Assembly (NCBI RefSeq): GCF_019703545.1
Contig: NZ_AP018771.1
Location: 1,364,001-1,428,000 of the forward strand
DNA: 64,000 nucleotides
Source of the DNA: Haemophilus influenzae
GTDB lineage: Bacteria; Pseudomonadota; Gammaproteobacteria; Enterobacterales; Pasteurellaceae
Reading direction: 5' to 3'
Positions 8,535 to 17,452 of the stretch are shown here, piece by piece. Position 1 is the stretch's first letter. Each line of letters starts with the position of its first letter. The notes under the pieces are model-generated. The model worked only from the letters and a program-made list of their open reading frames with translations, was not told where the DNA came from and searched no databases. The position numbers were made by a program, and so were the translations under genes.

Positions 8535-10456
8535 TGTTATCTGTATTACACAAACTTAAAGAGCAGCGCATTCTTTCTCAAGGTGATTATTATTTTGCTA
8601 AGTTGATAGCTGATAAACAATGTCATACGGATTATGCGGAACCAATCAAAAATTTAGCTATATTATTAGCCGCACTTTGTAGTTGGCGTTATACGCAGGG
8701 AAATACTTGCAGCCAATTAGATCGCTATTTAGAACATAATTTATTTGGCTTGGCTTATCGTACAACGGAAGAAGATTATTTAGCTGAAATTCGTGAAAAG
8801 ATTGGTTATTTAGCTGTGGAAGATTGGCAAAATGCGTTGTGCGAGCATATGGCATTTACGCAAGATCCCGTCAATCAAATTGCACCAATGGCATTTCAAT
8901 TTGGCGCGTTGTATTTCTATCGCACTTGGCAAGATGAATATCGCATCGTGCAATATATAAAAAATACCTTAAAAAAATACCGCACTTTAGCCTTTTCTTA
9001 TGATGAAATTCATCAAAAATTAGAGAAATATTTCCCTGAAAAACAGGAAAAAACAGATTGGCAAAAAGTGGCAGTGGCGACAGCGATTAAAAGTCCATTT
9101 TCGATTATTACAGGCGGCCCAGGAACAGGAAAAACCACCACAGTTACGCGTTTATTGCTCGTTCTACAAGAATTATTTGATTGTAAATTACACATCAAAT
9201 TGGTTGCGCCGACTGGCAAAGCCGCCTCCCGTTTGGAAGAGTCGATTAAAAATGCGTTAGGTTTTATGCAAGAAAAAATGAATTTATCCCATTCACTTTT
9301 CAATGCGATTCCACAAAAAGCCAGCACCTTGCATAGTTTACTGGGCGTGAATGCCTTTAATGATTACACACGATATAACAGCCATAACCCTTTGCAGTTG
9401 GATGTATTAGTTGTTGATGAAACATCAATGATTGATTTGCCGATGATGGCAAAACTTATCAATGCGTTAAAGCCCGAAACCCGATTAATTTTATTAGGCG
9501 ATCAGGCGCAATTAGCCTCTGTTGAGGCGGGGGCAGTATTGGGAGAATTAGCTCAATTTGTTAATCAACCTTATAGTCATGAACAAGCCACGTATTTACA
9601 AGCGACAACAGGCTACAAAGTAGAAGGTTCCGATTGTTCAAATCCAATACGTGATTGCTTATGCCATCTAACAGAAAGTCGCCGTTTTGATAAAGATTCA
9701 GGCATTGGAAAATTGGCTGAATTCATTCAAAAAGGCAAAGCAGACGATAGCCTTAAGTTATTTGAACATTATCCGCAAGAATTGCACTTTAATGCCCTAA
9801 ATGATGAAAGCGATGCGGTCAATCAAGTGGTAAAAAGTGCGGTGGAAAATTACCGCACTTTCTTAAAAATGTTGGACGATTTACGTAAACAAAAAATTGA
9901 TCCTAACGCTAAAAATGAACAAGGCATTTCCTATGCCGAGGCTATTCAAGCGCAGTTTAATTCTGTGAGATTTTTAACCGCACTTCGTAATAACAATTTA
10001 GGTGTTGAAAATCTCAATAAGGAAATCGCGTTAGCGTTGCGAGAAGAAAAATTGCTTTGGTTCCGTAATGAACAAGATTGGTATATCGGCAAGCCAATTA
10101 TGATTACTGAAAACGATCATAATGTTCGTCTTTATAATGGCGATATTGGCCTGTGCTTGGCAAATGGCAAAGTATGGTTTGGCAATCGAGAAGTGCTGAC
10201 AAGCCGAATTCCAGCGCATGAGCCCGCTTTTATGATGACGATTCATAAATCTCAAGGTTCCGAATTTGAACACACTGCCATGGTGCTTCCAACAGAAGTA
10301 AATCCAGTATTGTCGAGAGAATTAGTTTTCACGGGTGTCACTCGTGCGAAAAAAGAACTCACTGTATTTGCCGATGAAAAAATATGGAAAACAGCGATTC
10401 GCCAGACCGTCAAACGCCAGAGCGGATTGGGAAAATTATTGGAAGATTTAAATTAG
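8534..10456 (+). CDS. recD: RecBCD exonuclease V, alpha subunit (RecD helicase)
   Basis: The 640-residue RecD is the fast 5'-to-3' SF1 helicase of RecBCD. Walker A GGPGTGKTTT lies at residues 194-203, VVDETSMID is the Walker B/motif II, LILLGDQAQLASVEAG is motif III, and MTIHKSQGSEF and VFTGVTRAKKEL are the C-terminal motifs V and VI. Its ATG overlaps the recB stop. An unusual detail is an inverted pair of uptake signals inside the coding sequence at 9834-9861, so the codons for KSAV and YRTF form a perfect hairpin without a T tract. Confidence 0.97.
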   Translation: MLSVLHKLKEQRILSQGDYYFAKLIADKQCHTDYAEPIKNLAILLAALCSWRYTQGNTCSQLDRYLEHNLFGLAYRTTEEDYLAEIREKIGYLAVEDWQNALCEHMAFTQDPVNQIAPMAFQFGALYFYRTWQDEYRIVQYIKNTLKKYRTLAFSYDEIHQKLEKYFPEKQEKTDWQKVAVATAIKSPFSIITGGPGTGKTTTVTRLLLVLQELFDCKLHIKLVAPTGKAASRLEESIKNALGFMQEKMNLSHSLFNAIPQKASTLHSLLGVNAFNDYTRYNSHNPLQLDVLVVDETSMIDLPMMAKLINALKPETRLILLGDQAQLASVEAGAVLGELAQFVNQPYSHEQATYLQATTGYKVEGSDCSNPIRDCLCHLTESRRFDKDSGIGKLAEFIQKGKADDSLKLFEHYPQELHFNALNDESDAVNQVVKSAVENYRTFLKMLDDLRKQKIDPNAKNEQGISYAEAIQAQFNSVRFLTALRNNNLGVENLNKEIALALREEKLLWFRNEQDWYIGKPIMITENDHNVRLYNGDIGLCLANGKVWFGNREVLTSRIPAHEPAFMMTIHKSQGSEFEHTAMVLPTEVNPVLSRELVFTGVTRAKKELTVFADEKIWKTAIRQTVKRQSGLGKLLEDLN

Positions 10457-10524
10457 TAAAAGGCGGTAAATTTGGAAGATAAATCAATCAGATAATCTCC
10501 ATTTAAAATAACTTTTGGGGAAGA

Positions 10525-10971
10525 TTATTTTAATAAATTCTTCAAACTGGTTTTCATTGCTGCCATTTGATTTTCAAATTGTGCCTTGCTTTCTCTTTCG
10601 TCAATCATATAGGTAATTGTTTCCGAAAGCGTCATCTTCATTTTTCGAGAATATTTAGAAAGACGTAGCCAAACAGCATATTCCAAATCAATGGATTTTT
10701 TCTTGGTATGTTGTTTTTCTCCATTAAAAAAGCGTTTACGGCGGGCACGAATAGCTTGATCAAGCTTAATTGGTAAGGCTGGAGAAAGATGATTTTTAAT
10801 CCATTCTTCAATTTGTGAAGGATAATTTTGGGATTCTAATAATTCTTGGGCTTTAGCTTCTTGCAAACTACGTTCTTCGTAGCGAGTAATATTTTCCCCT
10901 TCGCGATGTTTACGAATTAGGTAAATCCATTTCCAATTTGCTTCTTGATTTTCGAGTTTTTGGTATTTCAT
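10525..10971 (-). CDS. matP: Macrodomain Ter protein MatP
   Basis: The 148-residue protein begins MKYQKLENQEANWKWIYLI and contains RARRKRFFN and HTKKKSIDLEYAVWLRLSK, matching MatP, which organises the chromosome terminus by binding matS sites and bridging them. The central ribbon-helix-helix and the C-terminal coiled coil (residues ~115-148) are recognisable. It is divergent from the Lon-like gene and near fabA, as in E. coli. A degenerate matS-like site lies just upstream (10985-10997). Confidence 0.93.
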   Translation of the reverse strand: MKYQKLENQEANWKWIYLIRKHREGENITRYEERSLQEAKAQELLESQNYPSQIEEWIKNHLSPALPIKLDQAIRARRKRFFNGEKQHTKKKSIDLEYAVWLRLSKYSRKMKMTLSETITYMIDERESKAQFENQMAAMKTSLKNLLK

Positions 10972-11067
10972 TTTTTATCATTGAGTGACGTGGTAACTGC
11001 ATTAATATACGTGTTTTTATGCCGATTTTCTAGTGGATTTTCACAAGGCTATTAAATATGCGATAAT

Positions 11068-12873
11068 GTGGTCAATTTTTCTAGAAAGAGACCAGCCGTG
11101 AGTTCATTATTTTCTCAACAACAAGCTATTGAGCAATCTTTAAATTGGCAGGCATTACAACCTGATTTGGTAATTCAAGATTTTCCTTTAGAACCAGTGG
11201 ATTTCTGGGCGTTACAACCGAATGCTACACAGGGTATTGATTTATTTTTACGTCATCCGACACGTTCCTTACTAATGATGAAAGTGGGCGAACCTGTTGA
11301 ATATGCGGAATTATTACAAAATTTTATATCGCAAAATCATCATAAAGTGCGGTCAATTTTTGGTGTAAATTATGTGATAGAGCAGGGCGACTCTTTTTCT
11401 TTTCCTCATGTTTATACTGAGCCAGCAAAATCTTTAGATGATAATTTTGCTAGTCAAGGGGAGGCGTTAAGCGCATTGTATTGCGATCAATTCCAGCTTT
11501 TCGGTAGTTTTCGGATTCATCCACGTTCACAAGATATTCAATTAGTGCCGGGATTGGTGCATAAGGCTAATGGTGGCGTTTTGATTTTAAGTGCGGCAAC
11601 ATTGTTATCTCAATTTGATTTATGGGGGCGATTAAAACAAATTCTGCAAACCCAGACTTTTGACTGGTATTCAGCCCATCCATTTAAAAATTTACCTTGT
11701 GATATACCAAGCTATGCGCTGAACTTAAAAGTGATTGTACTTGGTAATCGTACTGAATTAGCCACTTTGGCTGAGTTAGAAGAAAATCTTTATTCTTTCG
11801 CCGATTATGCTGAAATTGAAAGTTATATTTCTGTAGCTGAAGTGGAGGAACAAAAAACTTGGGCGAGTTATGTACAACAAATGGCTCAAGAGCAAAATAT
11901 TGAGCTAGATTTTCTTGCTTTAAATAAACTCTATCAATTATTAGTTCGTGAAAGTGAAAATCGCTTTTTAATTAATGCATCTCCTCTCAAATTAAAAAAA
12001 ATATTACAGGATGCTTCAACTTTTGCTGAAAAAACTGCATTAAGTGCGGTGGATTTTGAGGGTATTTTTCAACAAAAATTAGCACAATATGGTTTCTTAA
12101 AAGAACAAACTTATGCCGATATTTTAAACGAGCAAGTTTATGTCGAAACGCAAGGCGAAATTGTTGGACAAATTAATGGGCTTTCGGTAATTGAATATCC
12201 TGGTACGCCAGTATGTTTCGGCGAACCTTCGCGTATTAGTTGTATTGTGCAATTTGGCGATGGGGAAGTGATTGATGTTGAAAGAAAAAATGAACTAGCG
12301 GGAAATATTCACGGCAAAGGAATGATGATTGCGCAGGCTTGTCTTTCCAATATCTTAGATTTGCCCTCGCAATTGCCATTTTCTGCATCATTGGTGTTTG
12401 AACAGTCTTATGGAGAAATTGATGGCGATAGTGCATCTTTGGCGATTTTTTGTGTGTTATCAAGTGCTTTAGCCGATTTGCCTTTGCCTCAACATATCGC
12501 AATTACAGGATCAATTGATCAATTTGGACTTGTTCATTCTGTTGGTGGTGTAAATGATAAAATTGAAGGCTTTTTTACTATTTGCCAACGTCGTGGTTTG
12601 ACTGGAAAACAAGGTGTAATCATTCCAATGACAACAATCCAGCAACTGAGTTTATCTGATGAAGTAAAAAGTGCGGTAAAAAATGGCGAGTTTTTTATTT
12701 ATCCTGTGGAAGATATTTATCAGGCTTGTGAATTGTTATTTGGGCGTGATTTGTTAGATGAAAACAAAGATTATACAGAAAAAACTGAGCCTTTATCTCG
12801 TCTTATTCAACGTCGTATTGAGGGACGTGCCGATTCTGAACGAAAAAGTTTTTGGCATTTTTTCCGCTCCTAA
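11068..12873 (+). CDS. lonH: Lon-like ATP-independent protease homologue (LonH/YcbZ)
   Basis: The 601-residue protein aligns in my recall with E. coli YcbZ over most of its length, including FGSFRIHPRSQDIQLVPGLVHKANGGVL and the C-terminal Lon protease domain. The Ser-Lys dyad context is visible as DGDSASLA (Ser) and GGVNDKIEGFF (Lys). There is no Walker A motif, so it is not a classical AAA Lon. The listed start is MVNFSRKRPA; a GTG at 11098 is an alternative. The matP-lonH-fabA neighbourhood is the same as in enterobacteria. The substrate is unknown to me. Confidence 0.88.
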   Translation: MVNFSRKRPAVSSLFSQQQAIEQSLNWQALQPDLVIQDFPLEPVDFWALQPNATQGIDLFLRHPTRSLLMMKVGEPVEYAELLQNFISQNHHKVRSIFGVNYVIEQGDSFSFPHVYTEPAKSLDDNFASQGEALSALYCDQFQLFGSFRIHPRSQDIQLVPGLVHKANGGVLILSAATLLSQFDLWGRLKQILQTQTFDWYSAHPFKNLPCDIPSYALNLKVIVLGNRTELATLAELEENLYSFADYAEIESYISVAEVEEQKTWASYVQQMAQEQNIELDFLALNKLYQLLVRESENRFLINASPLKLKKILQDASTFAEKTALSAVDFEGIFQQKLAQYGFLKEQTYADILNEQVYVETQGEIVGQINGLSVIEYPGTPVCFGEPSRISCIVQFGDGEVIDVERKNELAGNIHGKGMMIAQACLSNILDLPSQLPFSASLVFEQSYGEIDGDSASLAIFCVLSSALADLPLPQHIAITGSIDQFGLVHSVGGVNDKIEGFFTICQRRGLTGKQGVIIPMTTIQQLSLSDEVKSAVKNGEFFIYPVEDIYQACELLFGRDLLDENKDYTEKTEPLSRLIQRRIEGRADSERKSFWHFFRS

Positions 12874-12877
12874 ATAG

Positions 12878-12912
12878 AGAAAAGCGAGCATTTTTTCGCT
12901 TTTCTTTTTTTC
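12878..12912 (+). terminator. Intrinsic terminator after lonH
   Basis: AGAAAAGCGA / TCGCTTTTCT form a 10-bp stem followed by a T tract. Confidence 0.85.
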
Positions 12913-12928
12913 TATAATTTCTAAGAGT

Positions 12929-12945
12929 GACTGCTCCGACAAGTT
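12929..12945 (+). promoter_or_regulatory. FadR-like operator upstream of fabA
   Basis: GACTGCTCCGACAAGTT differs at only two positions from the recalled E. coli FadR-type site AACTGGTCCGACAAGTT. FadR activates fabA in E. coli. The site lies 98 bases before the fabA ATG, a plausible activator distance. Direct FadR binding is inferred. Confidence 0.55.
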
Positions 12946-13042
12946 TTGCGAACAGGTGTTAGCTATTTACAGTTTACTGTGTTCCTTTTAAAATACATAT
13001 ATCAGTTATAAACTGGATTTATCATATATAAAGGAATCTGAA

Positions 13043-13576
13043 ATGCAAAACGCTTGTACACTTAATAAAAAAAGTAGTTATTCTTATGATGATTTGCTCG
13101 CGTCAGGTCGCGGCGAATTATTTGGTAAAGAAGGGCCACAATTACCCGCTCCAACCATGCTGATGATGGATCGCATTATTGAAATGAATGAGGAAACAGG
13201 TGCTTTCGGTAAAGGATACATTGAAGCCGAACTTGATATTAAACCTGAATTGCCGTTCTTTGGTTGTCATTTCATTGGCGATCCAGTAATGCCAGGTTGT
13301 TTAGGATTAGATGCGATGTGGCAGCTTGTTGGGTTTTATTTAGGCTGGATTGGTGGCAAAGGAAAAGGGCGAGCATTAGGGGTTGGAGAAGTTAAATTTA
13401 CAGGACAAATTTTGCCAACAGCTAAAAAAGTGGTGTACCGAATCCATATGAAACGAGTTATTAATCGTAAACTAGTTATGGGAATGGCTGATGGTGAAGT
13501 TGAAGTAGATGGTCGTGTTATTTATACCGCGACAGATTTAAAAGTGGGACTATTCCAAGATACCTCAACATTTTAA
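13043..13576 (+). CDS. fabA: 3-hydroxydecanoyl-ACP dehydratase/isomerase
   Basis: FabA dehydrates 3-hydroxydecanoyl-ACP and isomerises the trans-2 product to cis-3-decenoyl-ACP, the branch point for unsaturated fatty acids. The 177-residue length is close to the family's. The catalytic His sits in [15 protein letters not shown] and the catalytic Asp in [14 protein letters not shown]. An AAGGAATCTGAA ribosome site precedes the ATG. It is monocistronic, with its own terminator downstream and the FadR-like site upstream. Confidence 0.97.
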   Translation: MQNACTLNKKSSYSYDDLLASGRGELFGKEGPQLPAPTMLMMDRIIEMNEETGAFGKGYIEAELDIKPELPFFGCHFIGDPVMPGCLGLDAMWQLVGFYLGWIGGKGKGRALGVGEVKFTGQILPTAKKVVYRIHMKRVINRKLVMGMADGEVEVDGRVIYTATDLKVGLFQDTSTF

Positions 13577-13597
13577 TTTTCCTTTATTAACTCATAC

Positions 13598-13640
13598 AAA
13601 AGTGCGGTGAAAATTTTTCTTAGATTTTCACCGCACTTTT
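13598..13640 (+). terminator. Terminator made of two inverted uptake signals
   Basis: AAAAGTGCGGTGAAAAT and its exact complement ATTTTCACCGCACTTTT form a 17-bp stem that ends in TTTT. Each arm contains the uptake core AAGTGCGGT. Confidence 0.85.
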
Positions 13641-13809
13641 ACTTATTAAATTGTAATAAATTTTTAAAATATCTATAATATTCTTGTTATTTTTTAATTT
13701 TATTAGTGGTAAATAAAGTTTATTTTAAAGTTTTTAATAAACGTTATTATAGAAAATATTAAATTAATTTCTATTTAAATTATAAATAATATACTAAAGT
13801 AGTGGGAAT

Positions 13810-14538
13810 ATGATGGTAAATGATGATTTTCAAGAATATGTGAAGCAACTGGTAACAAAACATCGAGATGAACGAATTTATCCTTTTCAATATGAAGGAA
13901 AAAAATATTGGTTGAAGCAACCTGAAAAATTGAAAGGTATTTGGCTATTATTAAAACCCCATCCTAAAAAATCTTTTAAAAATGAATTATATACTTTATT
14001 GAAGCTTGCTGAACAAAATGCGCCAGTGCCAAAAGTCTCTTATTATAGTGATCATTTTTTTGTTTTAGAGAATGTGGGACTTACCGTATCACAATGGCTA
14101 TGTAATAAAAATATAGATGAACAACAGAAATTTTTAATTATTTATGATGCTTGTCTCGCTTTGATTGATTTGCATGCTAAAAATTTGGTGCATGGTCGTC
14201 CTGCTATTCGAGATATTACTTGGGATAAAGGGAAAGTTACTTTTCTTGATTTTGAATCTCGTTCAAATAGCCGAAATCAAAATTGGGTAGTTATTCGGGA
14301 TATGTTATTTTTCTTTGATAGTTTATGTCGAGAAGAAGATATTTCGGACACTTTTATTCAAAAAGTAGCGTCGTATTATCAAACACATTGTGAAGCGAAA
14401 AATTGGCAAAATATGATCGTATTTTTGCAACGTTTTAGCTGGGTTTATTATCTTTTATTGCCTTTTAAACCTATTGCAAAGACAGATTTAATTTCGATTT
14501 ATCGCTTATTTGAAATTTTCTTGATAAAGAAAAAATGA
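13810..14538 (+). CDS. Protein-kinase-fold protein, LPS (Kdo/WaaP-type) kinase-like
   Basis: The 242-residue protein has a minimal kinase-like catalytic pattern: LIDLHAKNLVHGRPAIRDITWD (HGxPxxRDI, equivalent to the HRD loop) and VTFLDFES (equivalent to DFG). This is the arrangement seen in small sugar kinases acting on lipopolysaccharide heptose or Kdo, so a role in cell-surface LPS phosphorylation is plausible but unproven. The C-terminal third is hydrophobic and basic. The gene and its upstream are AT-richer than the surroundings. Its stop overlaps the start of a tiny lipoprotein gene, suggesting translational coupling. Confidence 0.6.
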   Translation: MMVNDDFQEYVKQLVTKHRDERIYPFQYEGKKYWLKQPEKLKGIWLLLKPHPKKSFKNELYTLLKLAEQNAPVPKVSYYSDHFFVLENVGLTVSQWLCNKNIDEQQKFLIIYDACLALIDLHAKNLVHGRPAIRDITWDKGKVTFLDFESRSNSRNQNWVVIRDMLFFFDSLCREEDISDTFIQKVASYYQTHCEAKNWQNMIVFLQRFSWVYYLLLPFKPIAKTDLISIYRLFEIFLIKKK

Positions 14539-14672
14539 TGAAGAAAATATTTTTTATTTTTGCATTATCAGGCATATTAGCTGCTTGTACTGTGGGTGGT
14601 GGTGTTAGTGCTGGTGGTGGAAGTAATGGTGTAGGATTAGGTGTGGGGATTGGATCTGGTATTCGCTTCTAA
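14535..14672 (+). CDS. Tiny glycine-rich lipoprotein
   Basis: The ATG at 14535 overlaps the TGA of the kinase gene (ATGA). The product is 45 residues: a signal peptide MMKKIFFIFALSGILAA, the lipobox LAAC with Cys at residue 18, then 27 residues that are mostly Gly, Val and Ser (TVGGGVSAGGGSNGVGLG) ending in IRF. It should be lipid-modified and periplasmic or outer-membrane anchored. Such small glycine-rich lipoproteins occur in Pasteurellaceae; no function is known to me. Linkage to the kinase-like gene suggests a shared envelope role. Confidence 0.7.
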   Translation: MMKKIFFIFALSGILAACTVGGGVSAGGGSNGVGLGVGIGSGIRF

Positions 14673-14704
14673 TAATGAAAAGTGCGGTAACTTTAATCTT
14701 TATC

Positions 14705-14733
14705 TTGCATTTGAACTTATTCATCGTTAGAAT
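14705..14733 (+). promoter_or_regulatory. rpsO promoter
   Basis: TTGCAT (14705-14710) and TAGAAT (14728-14733) are spaced by 17 bases, with the same hexamers as the probable infC promoter. The roughly 70-base leader that follows can fold (ATCGC / GCGAAT region), which fits S15 autoregulation as known in E. coli. Confidence 0.55.
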
Positions 14734-14807
14734 GCGATTTCCTTGTCATCGCTGAGTTAGAGATCGGCGAATGATGTATTAACAACACTACCTTTTAGGA
14801 GTAAAAA

Positions 14808-15077
14808 ATGTCTCTAAGTACTGAAAAAAAAGCAGCAATCGTTGCTGAATTTGGTCGTGATGCGAAAGATACCGGTTCTTCTGAAGTTCAAATCGCATTA
14901 TTAACTGCACAAATCAACCACTTACAAACTCACTTTGCAGAGCACAAAAAAGACCACCATGGTCGTCGTGGTTTATTACGTATGGTTTCTCGTCGTCGTA
15001 AACTTTTAGACTACTTAAAACGTACTGATCTTGCTTTATACCAAAGCACTATCGCTCGTTTAGGTTTACGTCGCTAA
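14808..15077 (+). CDS. rpsO: 30S ribosomal protein S15
   Basis: The 89-residue product, [18 protein letters not shown]..., carries the conserved [22 protein letters not shown] and [19 protein letters not shown] segments and is of standard length. It binds the 16S rRNA central domain and, in E. coli, represses its own mRNA through a pseudoknot. An AGGAG site precedes the ATG. Confidence 0.97.
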
Positions 15078-15103
15078 TTTTTATTACGATAGTAAAAAAT
15101 CAA

Positions 15104-15129
15104 GCCCTCGAATATCGAGGGCTTTTTTT
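15104..15129 (+). terminator. rpsO terminator
   Basis: GCCCTCGA / TCGAGGGC with a 3-nt loop is followed by seven T residues. The IS1016 end begins 3 bases after the T tract. Confidence 0.9.
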
Positions 15130-15131
15130 AT

Positions 15132-15849
15132 GGGGCTGTACTAGATCACTAGACCAAATTCCCCTTAACTAATTGTTTTAAAATGGAAATTTGAGATTTT
15201 ATTTCACTGTTGTTAAAACGCCATTCACATTCTTTTAAATACAGCTCAAAATGCTCTTTGGGAATGCCATTAAACTTCTGTAAATGGCGTTTTGCGTGAT
15301 TCCAAAAATTCTCAATTCCGTTTATGTAGTTGTGATTTTCAGCAAAATGCGTGCTGTGATTGATGCGAAAATGACTAAATTCACTGACATCAAGCACATC
15401 ATAACTACGAAAGGTATCCGTGTACACAATGCTATCAGGCTTAACTTTCTCTCGGATAATTGGCAATAATGTCGCTGATTGCGCATTAGGGACAACGACG
15501 GCATAAACCTTGCCATTTCATTTGAGAAGCCCGAATACCGCGACTTTCCCAGCAACACTGCGACCACGTTTGCCTTTTCGAGTACCGCCGAAATAGCTTT
15601 CATCGGATTCAATTTCGCCTTCAAATATTTCCAAATGTGGGCTTGTTTGATAAATGAGTAAGCGTAATCGATGAAAGTAATAGTGGCTGTATTTTTGTTT
15701 ACATTAACCAATTTACTGGCTGTTCTTGTTGTGACACCTACGGCAAACAGTTCAATGAGTTTATTTTATTTATGCTGGCTTAAGTGACTTTTTCTCATTG
15801 GTTTATTCTAACCTAAATAGGATTTTTAGTTGTTATCTACTACAGCACC
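15132..15849 (-). mobile_element. IS1016-type (IS1595 family) insertion sequence, degenerate
   Basis: The ends are related inverted repeats: GGGGCTGTACTAGAT from 15132 inward and, on the other strand, GGTGCTGTAGTAGAT from 15849 inward. They enclose 718 bp with one transposase frame on the minus strand. The length and end sequences fit IS1016, the element that flanks the capsule locus in type b strains. No 8-bp target duplication is visible (TTTTTTAT left, TTAATATT right), so the insertion is old or rearranged. The right end abuts the dacB stop codon exactly. Confidence 0.85.
15149..15798 (-). pseudogene. IS1016 transposase, inactivated
   Basis: The ATG at 15796-15798 starts MRKSHLSQHK and hits TAA at the eleventh codon. 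Beyond it the frames LVNVNKNTATITF, VEKANVVAV-like and MPIIREKVKPDSIVYTDTFRSYD...HFAENHNYINGIENFWNHAKRH follow in more than one frame. The last part shows the ISXO2-type DDE pattern (YTD..., then the NGIENFW...AK region) and ends in LKQLVKGNLV. At least one stop and one or more frameshifts mean no transposase is made. Confidence 0.85.
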
Positions 15850-17289
15850 TTAATATTTATAGAGTTCGTTATATAAATTACGCTCGAATTGTACTAATGG
15901 GGCACGTTTGGTTTTGCTTTCCAAATCGCCCGTTGAGTAGCCATTAATAAATTGTACAAATGCCACTTTTTCCCCTCGCGCATTTGTCATAAAGCCAGCT
16001 AGGTTATAAACGCCTTTCAAAGAACCAGTTTTAGCAATCACGTTTTTCACTAATGGCGGGCTAATTAATCCACCTCGCCCACTGATCGTGCCATCTACAC
16101 CTGCGATGGGGAAAGTTTCCATTAAATGTAGTTTATCTTCGTTTTTGGCGATGTATTCTAAAACGGATAGCATCGTTTTAGGTGCCACAAGATTATGGCG
16201 AGATAGACCCGAACCATCGGCTAAAATGCTATTACCAAAACGAATTCCTTGTTTTTGCAATATGGATTTAACCGCTAATGTGCCTAATTGAAAGGAGGCG
16301 GGGCGTTTATAGTAATTGAATGCCACAGCTCGGAATAATGAATCGGCAATTTGGTTATCCGATTTTTTCATCATTTTTTTCAATAAATCTGGTAATGGTT
16401 TTGATAAATGTTTCGCTAATAGCTGACCTTGTTGTGGTTTTTGGGGTAACAAGACTTTGCCATTGAACTCAATACCTAATTTTCTTAATTGACGTTGAAT
16501 AATCGCGGCAGCATAAGCATCCGTATTTTGCACGGCAAAACTTAAGCCAAAAGGTTTATATTGACGGGCTAAACATCCTTTTACTTGATAGCGATTATTG
16601 TCGTGTACAACAACATCGAGCTGACAATAAGGCGCTTCATTGCTATCCACTACATAAACTTGTCCGAACACTTGAATTGGAAATTGTGCAGGCACATTAA
16701 TTTTTACTATTTCACCTGGATTTTTATTCGCATCTAGTTCCGCATAGAAACAGTTGTTATCAATATTTGCAGCTGCTGGTGGAGAGTTGAAACACATTGT
16801 GAGATCGTTCCAAATCCAACCTAATCCTCGGTCGTGACTAGAAAAAACAGAGGTATCTAATACTAAATCGCCATTAATTTTTTTGATGCCTTGTTTTTTT
16901 AATTCTGCAAGTAAGCTATAAAGCTGACCTCTTGTGAGATCAGGATCGCCTGTGAAACGCACGATTAAGTGACCATCTAAATTCCCACTTTGAATTTTTC
17001 CATTACTCAAAAGTGCGGTCTCAAATTGGAATTGATCGCCTAATGCAAGTTTAGCGGCAACGGCTGTAAAAACTTTTTGTGTACTCGCAGGCAGCATAAA
17101 GGTTGAGCCATTATAATTAGCAATTATTTGATTTTGATTGATATTTTTAGCAATAACACCTGTGTTAGAGCCTTCAGGCAGTTTTTGTGTTAAATCTGAA
17201 ACATTAATATTGGCGAAAGTTGGTAGACTAAAACTCACTGAAAGTAAAAAGGAACCAAGTGCGGTGGAAATTGAAGATAATTTTTTCAT
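15850..17289 (-). CDS. dacB: D-alanyl-D-alanine carboxypeptidase/endopeptidase (PBP4)
   Basis: The 479-residue penicillin-binding protein 4 trims and cleaves peptidoglycan cross-links in the periplasm. A signal peptide (about residues 1-26, ending SLPTFA) is followed by the catalytic S69-T-Q-K72, the SDN motif in KKSDNQIAD, and the KTGS motif in AKTGSLKGVYN. Length is normal, so the IS element ending at 15849, directly after the TAA, appears not to have truncated it. It is divergent from greA. Confidence 0.96.
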   Translation of the reverse strand: MKKLSSISTALGSFLLSVSFSLPTFANINVSDLTQKLPEGSNTGVIAKNINQNQIIANYNGSTFMLPASTQKVFTAVAAKLALGDQFQFETALLSNGKIQSGNLDGHLIVRFTGDPDLTRGQLYSLLAELKKQGIKKINGDLVLDTSVFSSHDRGLGWIWNDLTMCFNSPPAAANIDNNCFYAELDANKNPGEIVKINVPAQFPIQVFGQVYVVDSNEAPYCQLDVVVHDNNRYQVKGCLARQYKPFGLSFAVQNTDAYAAAIIQRQLRKLGIEFNGKVLLPQKPQQGQLLAKHLSKPLPDLLKKMMKKSDNQIADSLFRAVAFNYYKRPASFQLGTLAVKSILQKQGIRFGNSILADGSGLSRHNLVAPKTMLSVLEYIAKNEDKLHLMETFPIAGVDGTISGRGGLISPPLVKNVIAKTGSLKGVYNLAGFMTNARGEKVAFVQFINGYSTGDLESKTKRAPLVQFERNLYNELYKY

Positions 17290-17452
17290 ATTAGGTTTGT
17301 TATGGTTGCTATTTTTTTTTAGACGAACAATAATAAGCCCCGAATGAAATTGAGTAAATCATTTTCTCATTTCAAGTTTATTTTTAATAATACTGCAGTA
17401 AGATTTTAGAATTTTACTGTGGTTTTTGTTTTATTTAGTAAAAGGAAAAACA

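Noticed and set aside
15124..15857. 8-base target duplication around IS1016
   Set aside because: The flanks read TTTTTTAT and TTAATATT and do not match.
17426..17452. Upstream start for greA
   Set aside because: The nine extra codons do not match GreA, and the ribosome site AAAGGA fits the ATG at 17453.
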